Shown here: piece by piece, positions 19,867 to 32,782 of the stretch
How positions within the stretch are numbered: position 1 is the stretch's first letter
How the letters are laid out: every line of letters begins with the position of its first letter
NCBI GenBank assembly: GCA_032164245.1
Contig: JAVMKO010000004.1
Location: 35,441,626 to 35,505,625, forward strand
Direction of reading: 5' to 3'
DNA from: Sternotherus odoratus
Lineage: Eukaryota > Chordata > Testudines > Kinosternidae
DNA length: 64,000 nucleotides
Program-made: the position numbers and the translations under genes
The notes under the pieces: model-generated
What the model was told of the DNA's origin: nothing
Databases searched by the model: none
The model's input: only the letters and a program-made list of their open reading frames with translations

Positions 19867-20900
19867 CTGAAAGGTAAAAGAAAATAGCCCAGATTATGAC
19901 AAAATTTCCCTTTTTAGTTGTTGTAGCAAAGCTTCTTATAATCACACAATGTCGAATCAGATTTTACCATAACTTTAAAGCATAATGTATCGATACCTAA
20001 TATGCAATGTGTTCTGTCTTTTTGCCCTTTCCAACTCTCACTATCTTTCTTTCCTTTTCTTTATCTTATTGCTTTTAGAGATGTCTTATTTTTTTTCTTA
20101 TTTTCATTTTGCCTGTTTTCAATTGGCCAGTCAAAAAATTATACAACACAATACAATAAAGGACACATTACTCCTATAAGGTATCATTATGTTTGATTTA
20201 AAATGACATATGGTGCCATAATCTCTTCAATTAATACCTGAAAAGTAACATTTTTCTTGCCAAGATTTATTTTTTCCTGCATCTGTTGAGGAAAAATAAA
20301 AATGTTCAAAAAAACCAACAATCCCACGGGTAGAAAAAGCCTAGAATGTTGGTAAAGTGAAAATGAAATGACTGTAACATGTTAAAATATGACAGAATAA
20401 ATGAAGGATCGCTCATGTAAAAACATTTACAATGATAGAATAATCAAAATGAACTTTCTCTTTTTGTTCCTTTTCATTATTTCCTTTATGAAGTCCCAGG
20501 GAATGTGTTTTCCTGATGATGATTTTCAGGAGATGAGCAATGATCATATAAGGAGGAAACCTAAACTGATATGTATTACGAGCCAGATGTTCACTCAAAC
20601 AGCTTCGGTCATCTCCACCATTTATGAGTCATGCTTTGTTTTCATGCTCCCATTTGACAAGTGCAAATGGAAATACCATCTGATGAAGTAGGACTGTTTT
20701 TATGAGTGCATCAGTGTTAGGCATAACTCTTTTTCTTTTACCACACATAGTTTGCTGTAATAAGAACAGTAATTACCACACTATTTAGCGTTAATATAAG
20801 TGGCAGTTAAATAGCTGTTGCATATCATTTGTGAGCCTTATTATAAGTCAAGATGTGAAGCAGAAATTGGAAAGCATCAGTGCTTGGCATTTGGAAAGCA
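19867..20900. other. Single-copy non-coding stretch
   Basis: AT-rich. The plus-strand frame 20401-20691 begins with a hydrophobic run but shows no known family signature. Confidence 0.55.
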
Positions 20901-21143
20901 TCCATTTTTCAAACTGGGGGGGGAGGGGGCTCCTGACCAAAAAGGGGATCACAGGGCTACTGTGGGGGGAAGTCTCAAGACCAGTAGCTGTCGGTTGGGT
21001 GCCATCCCCAGAGGCGCATAGAAATAAGAGTGGTGTGATATGGGGGGGGGGAGTGGGGATCATCACTTTTTGGAGGAGGGCAGGTGATCACAGCCTGAAA
21101 CATTTTCAAAGGAATCCCAGCCAAAAAAGTTTGAGAACCCCTG
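20901..21143. mobile_element. hAT-type MITE (Charlie-like ends)
   Basis: The right end AAAAAAGTTTGAGAACCCCTG and the left TTTTTCAAACTGGGG are imperfect inverted repeats of the hAT type. The interior is G-rich (GGGGGGGAGGGGGC, GGGGGGGGGAG) with no coding remains. The 8-bp TSD is not recognisable, so the left boundary is approximate. Confidence 0.6.
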
Positions 21144-24100
21144 TAACAAATGCTGATCACGATAGATATCATTTTATGGGTTCATTGCCTCTGCTTCCAT
21201 TATTATTTTTATGTATTTATTACACTGCACCATGTCTGTGCGTGGCATTTCACAATACATGTAAAACAGGTAAATTATTTTCATTTAGACTAATAACATT
21301 TTACACTAGAATAAAATAATATTTTATGTGGGAGCAATACAGAATAAATGATAAGTGACTTGATTTTCTATTACCTTGCTGGTGTGCAAAGTGGGTTTAA
21401 AGAACTCCTAGTCTATTCTGGTAGCATACTACACCCACTTCGTACAAAGGTAAACTATTCCACAAAGTGCAAGGAGTAGAGAATTAGGGCCATGATAAAG
21501 GTGTTACAGCTCTCCAGCCTGCAGCTTTTCAGGAACATTCAGTGCACAATTCTATAGTACTGTCCATTTGCCAGAAGAAGCAGCCAGCTGCTGTTCTGTA
21601 TTGGTGGCACATCAACACTATCTAACATAGCATCCTAATTACAGTATTGTAGATGCTAATAAATAGCCAGATGTCATGGAACAGTTCTGTGAATATAGAG
21701 GTTTATCCTAAAGGTTTTATTATTAGTTTTTCCTCTGCTCTAGTAACAGTTCACGCCCTGAACTGTCATGCTGATTACTTCAGCACTCTTTTAATTTTCC
21801 TTTCCTTGGTGACCTTGCTGAGTCCTCCTCTTCTTCCTCCCACTTTTGAGTCAGGTGCTCTCCTTCAAAGCAGTGGTACACATAGAACACCTTAAGGGCA
21901 CTGCTGTGTTGGAAGCACCAGACTGTAAAGCACAGTAATTAAATGTGGATGACATGTTTTTAAATGAGGATGTTAATAGCCGTGATAATGGGGTGACCTT
22001 CCAGCATCACCCATCTCGTTGCAGGTAGGACAAGTATATTCAGCAGCCCATTTTGTTTCTCACCCATGGGAAGCTTTTTTTCCACCCCATTTTTTTTTAA
22101 GGATGCCAACATTAAATGTCTGCTATAAACGGGACAGAAAAGCTTGAATGCAGGAGCAGAATGCAAGTGAAGAGCAGTGGGAATATTACCACCTCTATTT
22201 CTAGTTTTTAATTACATCATATTCTTTGGGGGTATTTCCAGAGACCATCACCAGAGAAACAAATAGAGGAGAATGAACATGAACATGCTATTCAATTGTC
22301 ATGGGCTTGAGTTTCAGTAGGAAGACTCTTGCTAAATATGCAGAGCCATTGAATTCTGAAAGAGTATAGAAATAAATCATAATGCTCCATGTGTGTAGAC
22401 AATATTTCATTCCAAGGACTGCAAGGCCTTTAGAAGCATTAATTATTTAAGATTCACAACAAACCTCCCCCTGCATCTCAGTAGTTACTCTCCTGTGAAA
22501 TGGGAGTAACTGTTAACAGATGAGGCAGTAAGAGGCCATGAATATTCCCGGCTAGCCTAGCTCCTAGTTCTCTTACTAAACAACCTTCCTGCCTCATTGG
22601 TTTTAGGGGAGAAGGATCTGATCAGCTGACAAAGGTTCCAGCTCTACAGATACCCATTATAACCCCTAGAGCTGAGCTATTCACAGCACATAATCTATTT
22701 GAGGAATTTAGTCCTTTTTTTCTTTGTGATTTGTCTGTGAACTGAGTTAGATTTTAAATAGTTTGCTCCCTAGTCTAAATTTGATGAATATTTTATCAGA
22801 ATCTATTTCAGTCCATTATATTTTAAGTTATCACAGTCTGTTATATTCCGTTCACACAAAGCCACATGGTATTGCTTTTGCACCCTAAATGGATGACTCC
22901 CATCCACTATTAACTTGTCAAGCTAGCTACAGGAACACATTTGAATACTCTTGTAAATGCATATTTACATGGTATTCACAGGCAGAGTGCTGGCTGTCAA
23001 TAGCCCTCAACTGGTGATTGAAAATCTGGTTTATAATGGGAACCTAATATTACAGTATCTCAAACCCAACTATGGACCGGCTGCCAACATCCCATATTAT
23101 TTCCAAGAATTGGTTCTTTCTGGAGAAGGCATTAGAATGGCCATAATAAAATTTAAAGCACTAATTCCCCAAACTACCACCATAAAATAAGATTCTTTCC
23201 ATGGTGAATCACAGAAGTGTTTTCAAAATTGAGAGGTTTTTGTCCCCTGGCAGGAACTATAACTTTGACCCACTGCTGCTCTCTTATGATGTGAACAGAG
23301 ACAGTGGCCAGCTCCAAAAGCTTCCGTCTCTCGGTCTGAAGGTCCAAGCTACTTGACGATTGTACTAATGGGACTGTCAAAGGTTTGGCCCAAGCTGTCC
23401 TGCACATTCCAACTGTGATTTGTGCTGACAGGTTTCTTCACAACACATTTTGTTTTCACAAGCTTCCTGAGTATGAGAGATAACATGCCACAAAGACTGG
23501 CTCATTTTGGCTGCAAAATTGCACCAGGTCTTCTAACGGCAAATAACATGCTGCCCACAGAGCACACACTCCCCTCCATATGTCCCTATGTGGCAGATGT
23601 ACCCTGACTAATGACAGGTCAGGTGCTGCTCATTGTGGCACAGCCTAACAAAGCAACACAAACACGTTTTTATTTTTCAACAGTCTTTCAATCTTGTTTT
23701 TCTTTTAAAATCAGGAAAGTCATGTGTTTAGCTAAAGGAAGTGATCAGACAGTTCCACTAATATGGCATATTACCATGTGGTGCTGGAGACAGGGAAACA
23801 AGAATCTCACATGGTATAAATCAATTGAAATGCTGTGTTTAAAAGGGGACCTTTAATTACATGCTTGGATTCAGTTGTATAAGCTACTCATCTGTCACTC
23901 AGGGCAGGCTTAATTGTGTGTATATCGGAGTCCTGTTGAATATTGGTATTGGTAAATGCAAGCTAAATTAAATATATATATATATATATATCATCTATCT
24001 ATCTGAAGCAAGACCAAGCAGTTCCAAAACAACCGCAAGCAGAGTTCTGGCAATGGCATGCAGCTCTAAAGAACTTAGATCAGGGGAAATGTAGATGCTA

Positions 24101-24209
24101 CACATGGAGGAACTAGTGTGGAAAAAATGCACACACACACACACCTCATCTTCCTTCCTTGAATGCTTACATGTGGAGCTCTCAAACAAAGTATGAGATT
24201 GTGTACACA
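21144..24209. other. Single-copy non-coding stretch
   Basis: No gene or RNA gene is seen. An old repeat-like segment lies at about 22430-22540 (GTGAAATGGGAGTAACTG followed by AGATGAGGCAG). A (TA)n run is at 23969-23990. Confidence 0.55.
23969..24004 (+). repeat. (TA)n followed by (TCTA)n microsatellite
   Basis: About ten TA dinucleotides run directly into a few ATCT tetranucleotides. Confidence 0.9.
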
Positions 24210-24222
24210 TAGTATTTGTACA

Positions 24223-24404
24223 AGTATCAGAGGGGTAGCTGTGTTAGTCTACATCTGCAAAAGTGAAAAAGAGTCCTGTGGCACTTATAGACTAACAGAT
24301 GTATTGGAGCATAAGCTTTCGTGGTGAATACCCACTTCATCAGATGCATCACCCACGAAAACTCATGCTCCAATACATCTGTTAGTCTATAAGGTGCCAG
24401 GACT
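24223..24404. mobile_element. Penelope-like element, inverted-arm copy C, 13-bp TSD
   Basis: A perfect 13-bp direct repeat, TAGTATTTGTACA, lies at 24210-24222 and 24405-24417. The arms are inverted: CTTATAGACTAACAGATGT...GAGCATAAGCTTTCGTGG, then GCTCCAATACATCTGTTAG. The left outer end (AGTATCAGAGGGGTAGC) matches that of copy A. The right arm is truncated at AGGTGCCAGGACT, and the central hairpin segment is partly deleted. No reading frame is present. Confidence 0.72.
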
Positions 24405-24417
24405 TAGTATTTGTACA

Positions 24418-24964
24418 GTTATAGCTAAACATATATAGCGTACCAAATTATACCCTCATATATCTCTGTGGTTTTCACTGGCTTCACTAGGAGCTGCAGG
24501 GGTATATTTGCCTCATTGTTTTATAATGACTGCTTATAGAACAGTCTGAAGCTGACAATTAATGCACATCAGATATTGATTTCAATATACCTGTTTTGGG
24601 TTTATACATAAAATGCACATTGTTATTGTAATGAGAGATGCATGTATGGAGTATTTGTATTGCTGAACACATGCTGGGTGATCTTGAAATGGACCTTGGT
24701 AGTAATGCACACATGTAAGCAGGAGGACTTCAGGCTGCTGCTGTGGGAATTTCCCATACAGATAGGTATATATTCATATGGAAGTACTTATTTATGTAGA
24801 TACAGACACTCACATTATATATTCTTTTGATTTCCATAACAAAAAACCAAGAGGGCCTAATTGTGATATTAACACACAACCCTGTGATGTATCTTGCCTT
24901 TGAGAACTCCCTGACGTAGAAGACAACATGTCCACTGCTACAAAAAGCATACTTTTTGTATGCC
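24418..24964. other. Non-coding stretch
   Basis: No recognised feature. Confidence 0.5.
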
Positions 24965-25950
24965 TGTGATGGGTTGCCCCCACTCCAGGTGCCACCTGCT
25001 GTATTGGAGTCCCACTGAGCCCACCCATTCCACCAGCCTGGGCTCCCTCACCCTGTCCTCCTGTGCCAGGCCCTCAGGCCTCCTCTAGAACACACACTGG
25101 TAGGGACATGCCCACCTGCAGAAAGACAGACACTGAAATCAGCTAGGGTTTGCCCAGTACTCAAATACATACCCCCTCTGGGGTGCAAACCCAAAATTGT
25201 ATTGTCTTGCGCCACACAGAAAACTGTATAGCATAAGATCATGAAATTCACTCCTTCCCTCAATGTGGAGGAAGATATGCACAGCTTTTTCCCCTCAGTT
25301 ATGAATTTCACAAACTGGCTTAGAGAGAACAAAACAAGCGTATTAACTATGAATGATTGATCTGGTTGCTATCACTTAAAATCTAAGCAGATTATTTTAG
25401 TAAATGAACAAAAACCACAAACTGATCTTAACACACTAGATAGGTAGGATATAAATTAGCAAACTCTCACTCTAAGTGATAAACAGGCTGGAACATTCTA
25501 AAGGCACAAGGTGCCTTGAGTTTCCTAGGTTTTCATACACAGGCTAAAGATCCTTCTAGCCTGGGACCCACACTTTAATTCTTGCCCCTCAGGTATTTTC
25601 AGGTGTGTTTTTGCAGGGAGAGTGAAGTCTGCCCATGATATCATTGCCCCATTTTTATATCTTCTTCACACTTGCTGGAACGCTATTTTGCTGTGACCTG
25701 GATCAAACAGTTCCCATTGCGTAGTGCTATCTCTGAGGGGTTTCCATTGTACATAGTTCCTGGGGTAATCCTTATGCTTGTGTGCATTTCCTCAATAAGC
25801 TATTAACATTGTCCTTTTTACGGTCATACCCAAAAGGCTTCTTGTGGGTGCTTTAAACTCACAACATGTTTCAGTATCACATAGATAGCCAAACTTCATA
25901 ACTTCACATATGACAATAACACGTACAATCCAACGAGTCATTAACGTCTA
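24965..25950. repeat. LTR-like or unclassified long interspersed repeat
   Basis: It begins TGTGATGGGTTGCCCCCACTCC, followed by GC-rich sequence and then AT-rich sequence with AGAGAGAACAAAACAAGCG and CCTGGGACCCACACTTTAA. From memory the start and general layout resemble long (about 1-kb) turtle LTR-like repeats beginning TGTGAYGGGTTG. I could not find a matching TSD. The right boundary is set by the next element. Confidence 0.4.
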
Positions 25951-25953
25951 GAA

Positions 25954-26110
25954 CAGGGGTAGGCAGCCTCTGGCATGTGTACCAAAGGCGGCATGTGAGC
26001 TGATTTTCAGTAGCACTCACACTGCCCAGGTCCTGGCCACCAGTCTGGGGGTCTGTATTTGAATTTGAAAAGATCAAAACTTTTATAATGATACCTCATA
26101 AGACATACTT
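25954..26110 (+). mobile_element. hAT-type element, 5' portion
   Basis: It begins CAGGGGTAGGCAGCCTCTGG and continues GGCATGTGAGCTGATTTTCA and CACTCACACTGCCCAGGTCC. From memory this matches the left end of a common sauropsid hAT element with CAGGGGTAGGCAACC termini. The right terminal repeat is not visible, so it is probably truncated. The end is approximate. Confidence 0.65.
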
Positions 26111-26149
26111 TGTACAAAACATCCTAATTACATGAGTTGTGAATATTGG

Positions 26150-26730
26150 GGTGTCGGGGTGTCACCCTGCCTTTGTACCCTGGTACTGTATGTAAGAAGT
26201 GAAGGCTCAATCACAGCAATGACCCATGAGTCTCAAACCCTGGCCCACAGGAGTAGCCATGCTCCAACCATCCACCTGGTAGCCTGCTGACAATCACTTA
26301 GACATGAAGCCCAATACCAGCATGAGGCTCTGGCCCCTGAGGTGCAACTGGCACAGTACAAGAGCAACTGATTGGCCAGCTGTCTAGCAGCAGGAACAGG
26401 AAGGAACAGCAGGGCTCTACCCTGCTCTAGACTGTGTGCCTCATGTTGCCTGTTTCCAGGATTGATTTCCTGGCATCTGAGTTGTGATTCCTGACCTCCA
26501 ATTTGGCTTCCACCTCTGGTATCCTGACCGGGCCTGACTCTGGTTTCAAACTTACAGTTCTGATCTCCAGTTTTGTCCCTTGCTTCTGAGTTGCAGGTAT
26601 CCCAAGCCAGTCAACTCCTGTTGTATGACTGTGTGGTCTGGCTGCCTATGACAGCACTGCTCTCCTGCGCAGAGGGTCCACAGCTGTGCCTGGCTCTTAC
26701 GCAGTTGAGGGAGGATACTGTGAAAAATGG
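26150..26730 (+). repeat. LTR-like relic
   Basis: GGTGTCACCCTGCCTTTGTACC is followed by runs of CTGACCTCCAATTTGGCTTCC- and CTGACTCTGGTTTCAA-like words, typical from memory of degraded sauropsid LTR sequences. No TSD or primer-binding site is found. A short frame at 26573-26755 has no recognised product. Confidence 0.35.
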
Positions 26731-26759
26731 GCTTACAAATTTACCCAAATTGTGAGGTC

Positions 26760-29700
26760 AACTAATAAAATGTGAATGAAATTCATAAAATGTCACAATA
26801 ATCTAAAAACAAATGTTGGTGGGAAAGGGAAATAGACTGAGTTAGTCCAAACAGAAAGGCCTCCTGATATAACACAAGGAGTATATTAAGATCATGCTTG
26901 ATAAACAGGAGAAGTGTGGGACTGAAAATCAATTAACCAAAACTGGTGTTAGAAACTAGGCCTAGTTGCTGGACAACATAATGAGGAGATGAATTATTCC
27001 ATCCATCACTTTTTTGGGGTGTTCTTAAAGAGGATTTTTTTTTGCAGAAGATTAGCAGAAGCAGCAGCTGTCTGACAGCTACTGCTGCAGTGAATTTTAC
27101 CATCATATCCACGACCCCAACTGACTCCTGGGAACCCAGAGTCTATTGTAACACCACTGAGCCTTCGTCATCCTGATCCTGAGAGATTTTCTAACCAGAA
27201 TGGGCCAAGAACAGGACCCAGATGACATCACCTCCTCCACTGGCTCTGGCTTAATATAAAATGCCACCTGTGATGTGAGACTTTGTCTCCCCTGTCTCCA
27301 TGTATCATTTTCCTTTCCACCTTTTGTCTTTCCTACCCTTCTCCTTTTTCCTTCTGTCTGATAAGAGTATGACTTAACTAGCCAAGACTGCATATTTCAC
27401 AACACTGCTGTCAGCCTGTGACCGGAAAGGCAGCTAAAAGCAATGTTCTAACCAGCCTGATGTTGGTACAGGTTTGCCAGGTCTTGAAGTGATTTTTATG
27501 ACCATGGTTCTCCAGCAGTGAAGTTGCAAATGAGAATCAACACCAGAGACAGAAGCTGCATTTTCTATCTTTGATGGTTTTTCTGTCCCTTATTGTGTAT
27601 TTATCTTGTTTTATCTTTTATCTTTTAGAAAACTACAGCAACAGCAGCTCCAGATCATCTAATCTAACTTCTCTCCTCCCTAAAGTCCAATTATTACCAT
27701 CTTTAATACCATCTAAAAGATTGTAAGCATAGGTTTTTCCTTCTAAAGATCTCTCCAGTTACAAGAGAAAGGAACAAGGGTAGCAACCTTTATGCATCCT
27801 TGGCAACTGTACTAGATTGCCTTACCTGTAAAGGGTTAAGTAGTTCAAATAACCTAGTTGGGACCTGACCAGAAGGACCAAGGAGAAAGAAGATACTTTC
27901 AAATGGGGTGGAGGGATTTCTTTTTGTTGTTCTGTGGGTTGTTCCCTCTCTGAACCTAGGAAGAAACTAAGCAGGTACAATATGTCCTGAAAATATACCT
28001 GGAATAATCTATCTAAAACCACAGAAACTCTGAGTAGGGCAAGAAAATGTGGTAGGTAATTTTTTGTTTTGACTTGTGAATTTTCCTATGCTACAAGGGC
28101 AGTTTCATTCCTGTTTTTTGTACTGTGAAGCTGAACTGAGATAGGAGTCCTCTGTGTTTTAAATCTTTTAATTACCCTGTAAAATTACTTTCCATTCTGA
28201 TTTTTCAGGTGTGATTCTTTACTTTTTTTCTTAAAATATCTTTCTTTCTTTTCTGTTTCTTTCCTAAAAAAAGGTTAATACGATTTTAATGGTGTGTTTG
28301 CCATGGTGCTAAGCAGGCTTGGGTCTCTGTGTATCAGACCTTGTTTAACACTGTTTAATGTTGAATAGTTTCAGAATCATGAAAACCTATGATTCTGTAG
28401 GGGCCATTTATTCCATCTGAATTAATACAACACTCCCTTGTTCTCTCGCCTAACATTGACACAATCTAGACCAGAATCTTTAAATATTGGTAGTGCCATA
28501 CTAAGACAAGTGAACAACAAAACACCACATTATTACTTGTCCTTGCTTACAGAGATTTGGGGAATAATTTTTTGAATGGCATGGGATATCTGTCTAGAAT
28601 AATTCAGGAAGATCAGATAGTGACTCAGTTAAATGAGTAAACACATCTTTATTGTATATTCCCTGATAAAGGCATACTTATTGATTATAAGATCTGCAGT
28701 GAGATAATCACAGACTTTGCCCCATGGTGTTTGTGTGGAGTTTACGATGTATATTTTGTAAACCACTTTCAAGGACTGTAGTAAAATATGCATTTCATAA
28801 CCAGAAAACAAGACTAGGTACATTAAATGGAGAATTCTGTAGAGATCCACATAATAGCTATAAAATGATGTTTGGATGTGCTAGATCCAATTCTGCTTCC
28901 ACTGAAGTACATGGAAAAGCTCCTATTGACTTCATTGAGAACAGAAATGCATTGATGGCATGTTACTACCAGCAAAGGGGGAAAAATGCATTGTATCTAG
29001 CTGTATGATATGGTGTAATATGAACCATGTCATGTGCTGCTGAAAGAGATGCAAAGAGCCTGTTTTAACCAACTAAGAACTAGGAGAGGTCAACAGCTGC
29101 AAGTAAGTTCAGGAAAGGCTCATCCTTCCAGCCTGCAACTATCAGTTTCCCTGTCTCAAGTTTATCAAAACTTTTCTCTGCGTAAAGTACCAAGTAATTA
29201 ATCACTTTCTGTCCATATCTGAGCACATTGTACCTAATGCAAGACTTTATACTGTAACATAAGAAAAATCAGTTTCCAGGGGGAAAAAAATGTAATCTGG
29301 GCCAAAAATTTACTCTCTCAGAAGAATTATAGTTAGAGAGGGAAGGGAATGAACACTTATCCATCCCAAATAGCTAATGTAAACAAATATAGCAAATACC
29401 CTGGGACAGATTCTATGCCCCACTCTTGATGCTTTATGGCATATGTAAAAGGGAGCCATAAATGCCATAATATTTCTTGATACTCTTATGAAAATATCCC
29501 AACTAAAAAAAAATGTAGTGACATTCCCCCCCAAAATTTCCACCTTGTCACGATGAAGTGTTATGATATGAAATATAGAAATTGCATGGCTTTTTCTACT
29601 ATAGAACATAAAGGTCACTGTAGAAAGATATTTTAACAAAACCAGACTCTTTCTGAAATTCCATCTGTGGGTTCCCATTAAAAGGCAACTTTGCCATCAG

Positions 29701-30224
29701 TTCAGTCCAATGGTATCCAAAAGTTTCCCTGTTTCCCCCTATACTTAGAAATAGGAGCTATTTGTAACTCTATGATAGTATGCCATTACAGCCTTCTGCT
29801 GTAATATGATATGAACTACGCTGGACCTTGAATCTGGATGTATTAACTATTTGTTTCCCAGAAATAAAATGCAAAAAAATTCAGATTTCTGTTCCCCCTT
29901 TTCAGTTCTGCTACATTTAAGGTCAAGTAGTAAAAAAAAAAAAACCATGCCCAACAGCACTATAAATTGCCTAGAAAATTGGCATGGAACTTGGCAAACA
30001 GGCAAATTTGAGTTGCACACAAGAATGTGCAGTGGGTATGAGTCTTATCCCACTTATACAAGCTGGACACCAATGTAGTCCCATTTATTTCAGTGGAGTT
30101 ATTTCAGATTTACACAGTTGCAATCCAACTTGGCCCAGTGTCTAAATTATCCTAAAGCCATCCAGTGGTCCATAAGGAAACCCACATCTGAATCAAATCA
30201 AAATGAAGAGTATAAAAGCTGTGT
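26760..30224. other. Single-copy non-coding stretch
   Basis: AT-rich sequence without recognised mobile elements. A degraded palindromic segment (CCACTGAAGTACATGG...CTATTGACTTCATTG) lies near 28897-28940. Frames up to 122 codons (minus strand, 29678-29310) show no known domain. Confidence 0.55.
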
Positions 30225-30342
30225 AGAATAGCAGACTTTTCTCAGTCGTGTGACATCTCCACAGTCATAAAACAAAGGAGCAGGTTGTAGACTATTGTAA
30301 TAAAACATAAAACTGGTGTCTCTACTGAGTTCATGATTTTTA

Positions 30343-30779
30343 GGCTATGGCTACATCAATGCAACTGTGCTGCTGTAGCACTGCTAGTGCAGACACTCTA
30401 GGCCAGGGGTAGTCAATAGGTGGACCACGGGCCAAATCCAGACTGCCAGCTGCTTCTGAATGAACCCCAAAATCTCATTTCTTTATTTTCTCTGGAGCCT
30501 GGACCTTAACTATACCTCGACGAAGAAATTTGGACCTTGACAAAAAAGTGATTGACTCTCCCTGCTCTAAGTGTACAGGAAAGAGCTCCCCCGTTGATTT
30601 AATTACTCCAAACCCCATGAGTGGTGGTAGCTATGTCGGTGGGAGAAGCTGTCCTGCCAACACACCATTGTCCACACTGGTGCTTAGGTCTGTGTAACTT
30701 AGGTCACTTAGGGGGTGTCTTATTCACAGCCCTGAGCAATGTAAATTGTACCACAGTAAGAGGTAATGTCTACATAGCC
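30343..30779. mobile_element. Harbinger-type MITE nested in PLE fragment F
   Basis: It begins GGCTATGGCTACA, ends TGTCTACATAGCC, and is flanked by TTA on both sides (30340-30342 and 30780-30782), the typical 3-bp TSD of PIF/Harbinger elements. The empty site can be inferred from the homologous PLE copy near 17131 (TTCTAGTATCTAGCAAAG). Internal inverted repeats surround GCTGCTGTAGCACTGC. Its own centre is interrupted by a hAT-type element. Confidence 0.75.
30404..30564. mobile_element. hAT-type MITE nested in the Harbinger-type MITE
   Basis: It begins CAGGGGTAGTCAATAGG and ends ATTGACTCTCCCTG, which are imperfect inverted repeats. It is flanked by CTCTAGGC (30396-30403) and CTCTAAGT (30565-30572), a diverged 8-bp TSD with 6 of 8 matching, as expected for hAT. 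It is the youngest of three nested insertions. Confidence 0.8.
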
Positions 30780-30849
30780 TTAGTGTCTAGCAATTTTATG
30801 AATTTAAGCTCCCAGCCTTATTTTTTGAAGGTGTGCCAGGTACTGTGAA

Positions 30850-32777
30850 AACAACAATGATATTACAATAAGCAGAAAAATAAGATGGGAGAAAAGGTGA
30901 CTTTAATAGTATGCCTTTCATTAAGTTACTTTTACTTGTGCATTAGTTTATTGTGTCCATTAGGAACAGAAATATCCAGAAGCCTGGGTTCGGCTTGGGT
31001 ATTTTTAGAATGGTTTTAGTAGTATAACTAAATAGATTCTGCTCAAAACTCATTTTCCTCCCTAAGATGTTAATATAGCCACTCAAATCTAAATGTATTC
31101 ATAAAATTAAATTGCAGTGCTGAATGACTAATGAAACCAGATATTTACCATATTCCTTATTCAGACATCAAAGAATAATATCCAATATGAACACTGCAAC
31201 TGTGGATTCAGAATTACCTGTAAAGAGAGGAGGCTTCTTCAGCATTGGCTCTCTTGACAAATACTCACAGCTCAAGGTTGTGCTTCTACCTTCTGCAAGA
31301 TTTTCCTTCATGGTGTCATTCATCTCCCTTTTAAAAATATATATAAATAAAATTAGGTTGTAGTTTAACACATACAACTAAATTTATTTAATATCAAAAT
31401 TGTGACAGATGAATATTGCTGATATTCCACCTGTAACCACCCACTGGCACCAAATATAGTGCATATGGTATGGAATATGATGCACTCACCTAATTGGATA
31501 TAATGGAATTGGATGGCCTAGGACATGATCCATAGCCCACCGAAGTCAAGAGCAGGCTCTCCATTTATTTCAATGGGCTTTGGATCAGGTTTTTAGAGGT
31601 GGAATGTCAGCCTAAATGATTTTCTTATTGACCTGGTAGGCCACAGAAGCTTTTACTTATATTACATGCATACACAAAGTTTATGGCCACCTAAACTGGC
31701 TTCATGTCCAGTGATGGACAAAATGTAGGGTGAAGAGCCTTTAAACTACTCAGCTTTGATTCAAACGCAGAGACTCACGAACTTTCATATTGCTGAGTAC
31801 ATGCTTGTAATACACTTAGAATAAAGTGCAAATTTAGGCAACATTTTGAATACATGTTACTGTTACAGTTTCTGAACACCATAGTTAATGATTCCCATTG
31901 TGCTAGTCTGCCATCTTCTTAGTCGTCTGTTGTTGTATCAATAGTTAACTTCTCTACCTTTTCCCATACCTCCTTGTTAAAATCATTTTTTAGATCCTAG
32001 TTCTTTGAGATGCTGGACAATCAAAACTCCCAATCACTTCACTGGGTATTAGCAGCAATTAGCATCCAGCGGAATCATATTCGTTCTGAGCATATTGGTG
32101 CGGGACCTGTGCTGACTTAGGTGTTTTGGACAGAGCAAAGCACACACAGTTAGGGCTAAACAAATGAGCAGTATATAATAAATAATAATTAATAACATGA
32201 TATACCATAACAGCTCCCTGGAAGATCTTATGCTTTAGCATGCAAATCTAGATAGATAAATTTTCATATTATGGTCAATGTTGTCAACCAAGACCTTTTG
32301 AGCAAGCCTCAGTAGTAGTTCAGTTCTTGACACAAACCCTGACACATCCTACACAGCCATTGCAATCTCTGTTGTCAAGAACTATTCAGAGGCTTCCAAC
32401 TTCAAGGCTCATGGAACACAATTGGTCCTCTTGGTTACAAAGGAGTCCTTGCAGAGTGCCCTGTCAGCCCAGCTCCTTTACACATTCACAGTAAGTCCTT
32501 TAACTAGAACTGCATGGTTCTGTGAATTCCCTGACCATGTGTTGTGGTTTTTTGTTTTTGTTTGTTTAATTTTACTGAAGCCCACCAAGCAAAGCCATCT
32601 CTTGAACTTAATCAATGGATTTTTTTTTTAATGTAGCTGTTTGATATTGCGGGCAAGAATGCTAACACATATGCACATTATGGCACTGGCACATTACTTT
32701 TTGGTGTGCATACACTGGAGCAAATGTTTCACACTTAACTGTGTGTTACACACAGTGAGCAAGTAATATGGTACTTA
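30850..32777. other. Single-copy non-coding stretch
   Basis: No gene or RNA gene is seen. One short palindromic repeat lies at 31519-31593. Confidence 0.55.
31519..31593. repeat. Short palindromic GGMCCTGATCC-type repeat
   Basis: AGGACATGATCCATAGCCC and TGGGCTTTGGATCAGG are inverted arms around GCTCTCCATTTATTTCAA. It belongs to the same family as the units at 7790 and 34579. Confidence 0.5.
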
Positions 32778-32782
32778 AAGGC

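Larger units (their letters stand above)
30225..30842 (-). mobile_element. Penelope-like element fragment F, interrupted by nested MITEs
   Basis: Two blocks, 30225-30342 and 30780-30842, align with copy E over its ORF end. Read on the minus strand they encode, on one side of the insertion, ELKFIKLLDT and, on the other, KNHELSRDTSF. This matches LITLLDTRTQSLNKDT in copy E. The frame contains at least one stop, so it is a dead relic. The interruption is a MITE at 30343-30779 with a TTA TSD. Neither pseudo-LTR nor TSD is visible, so outer boundaries are approximate. Confidence 0.6.
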
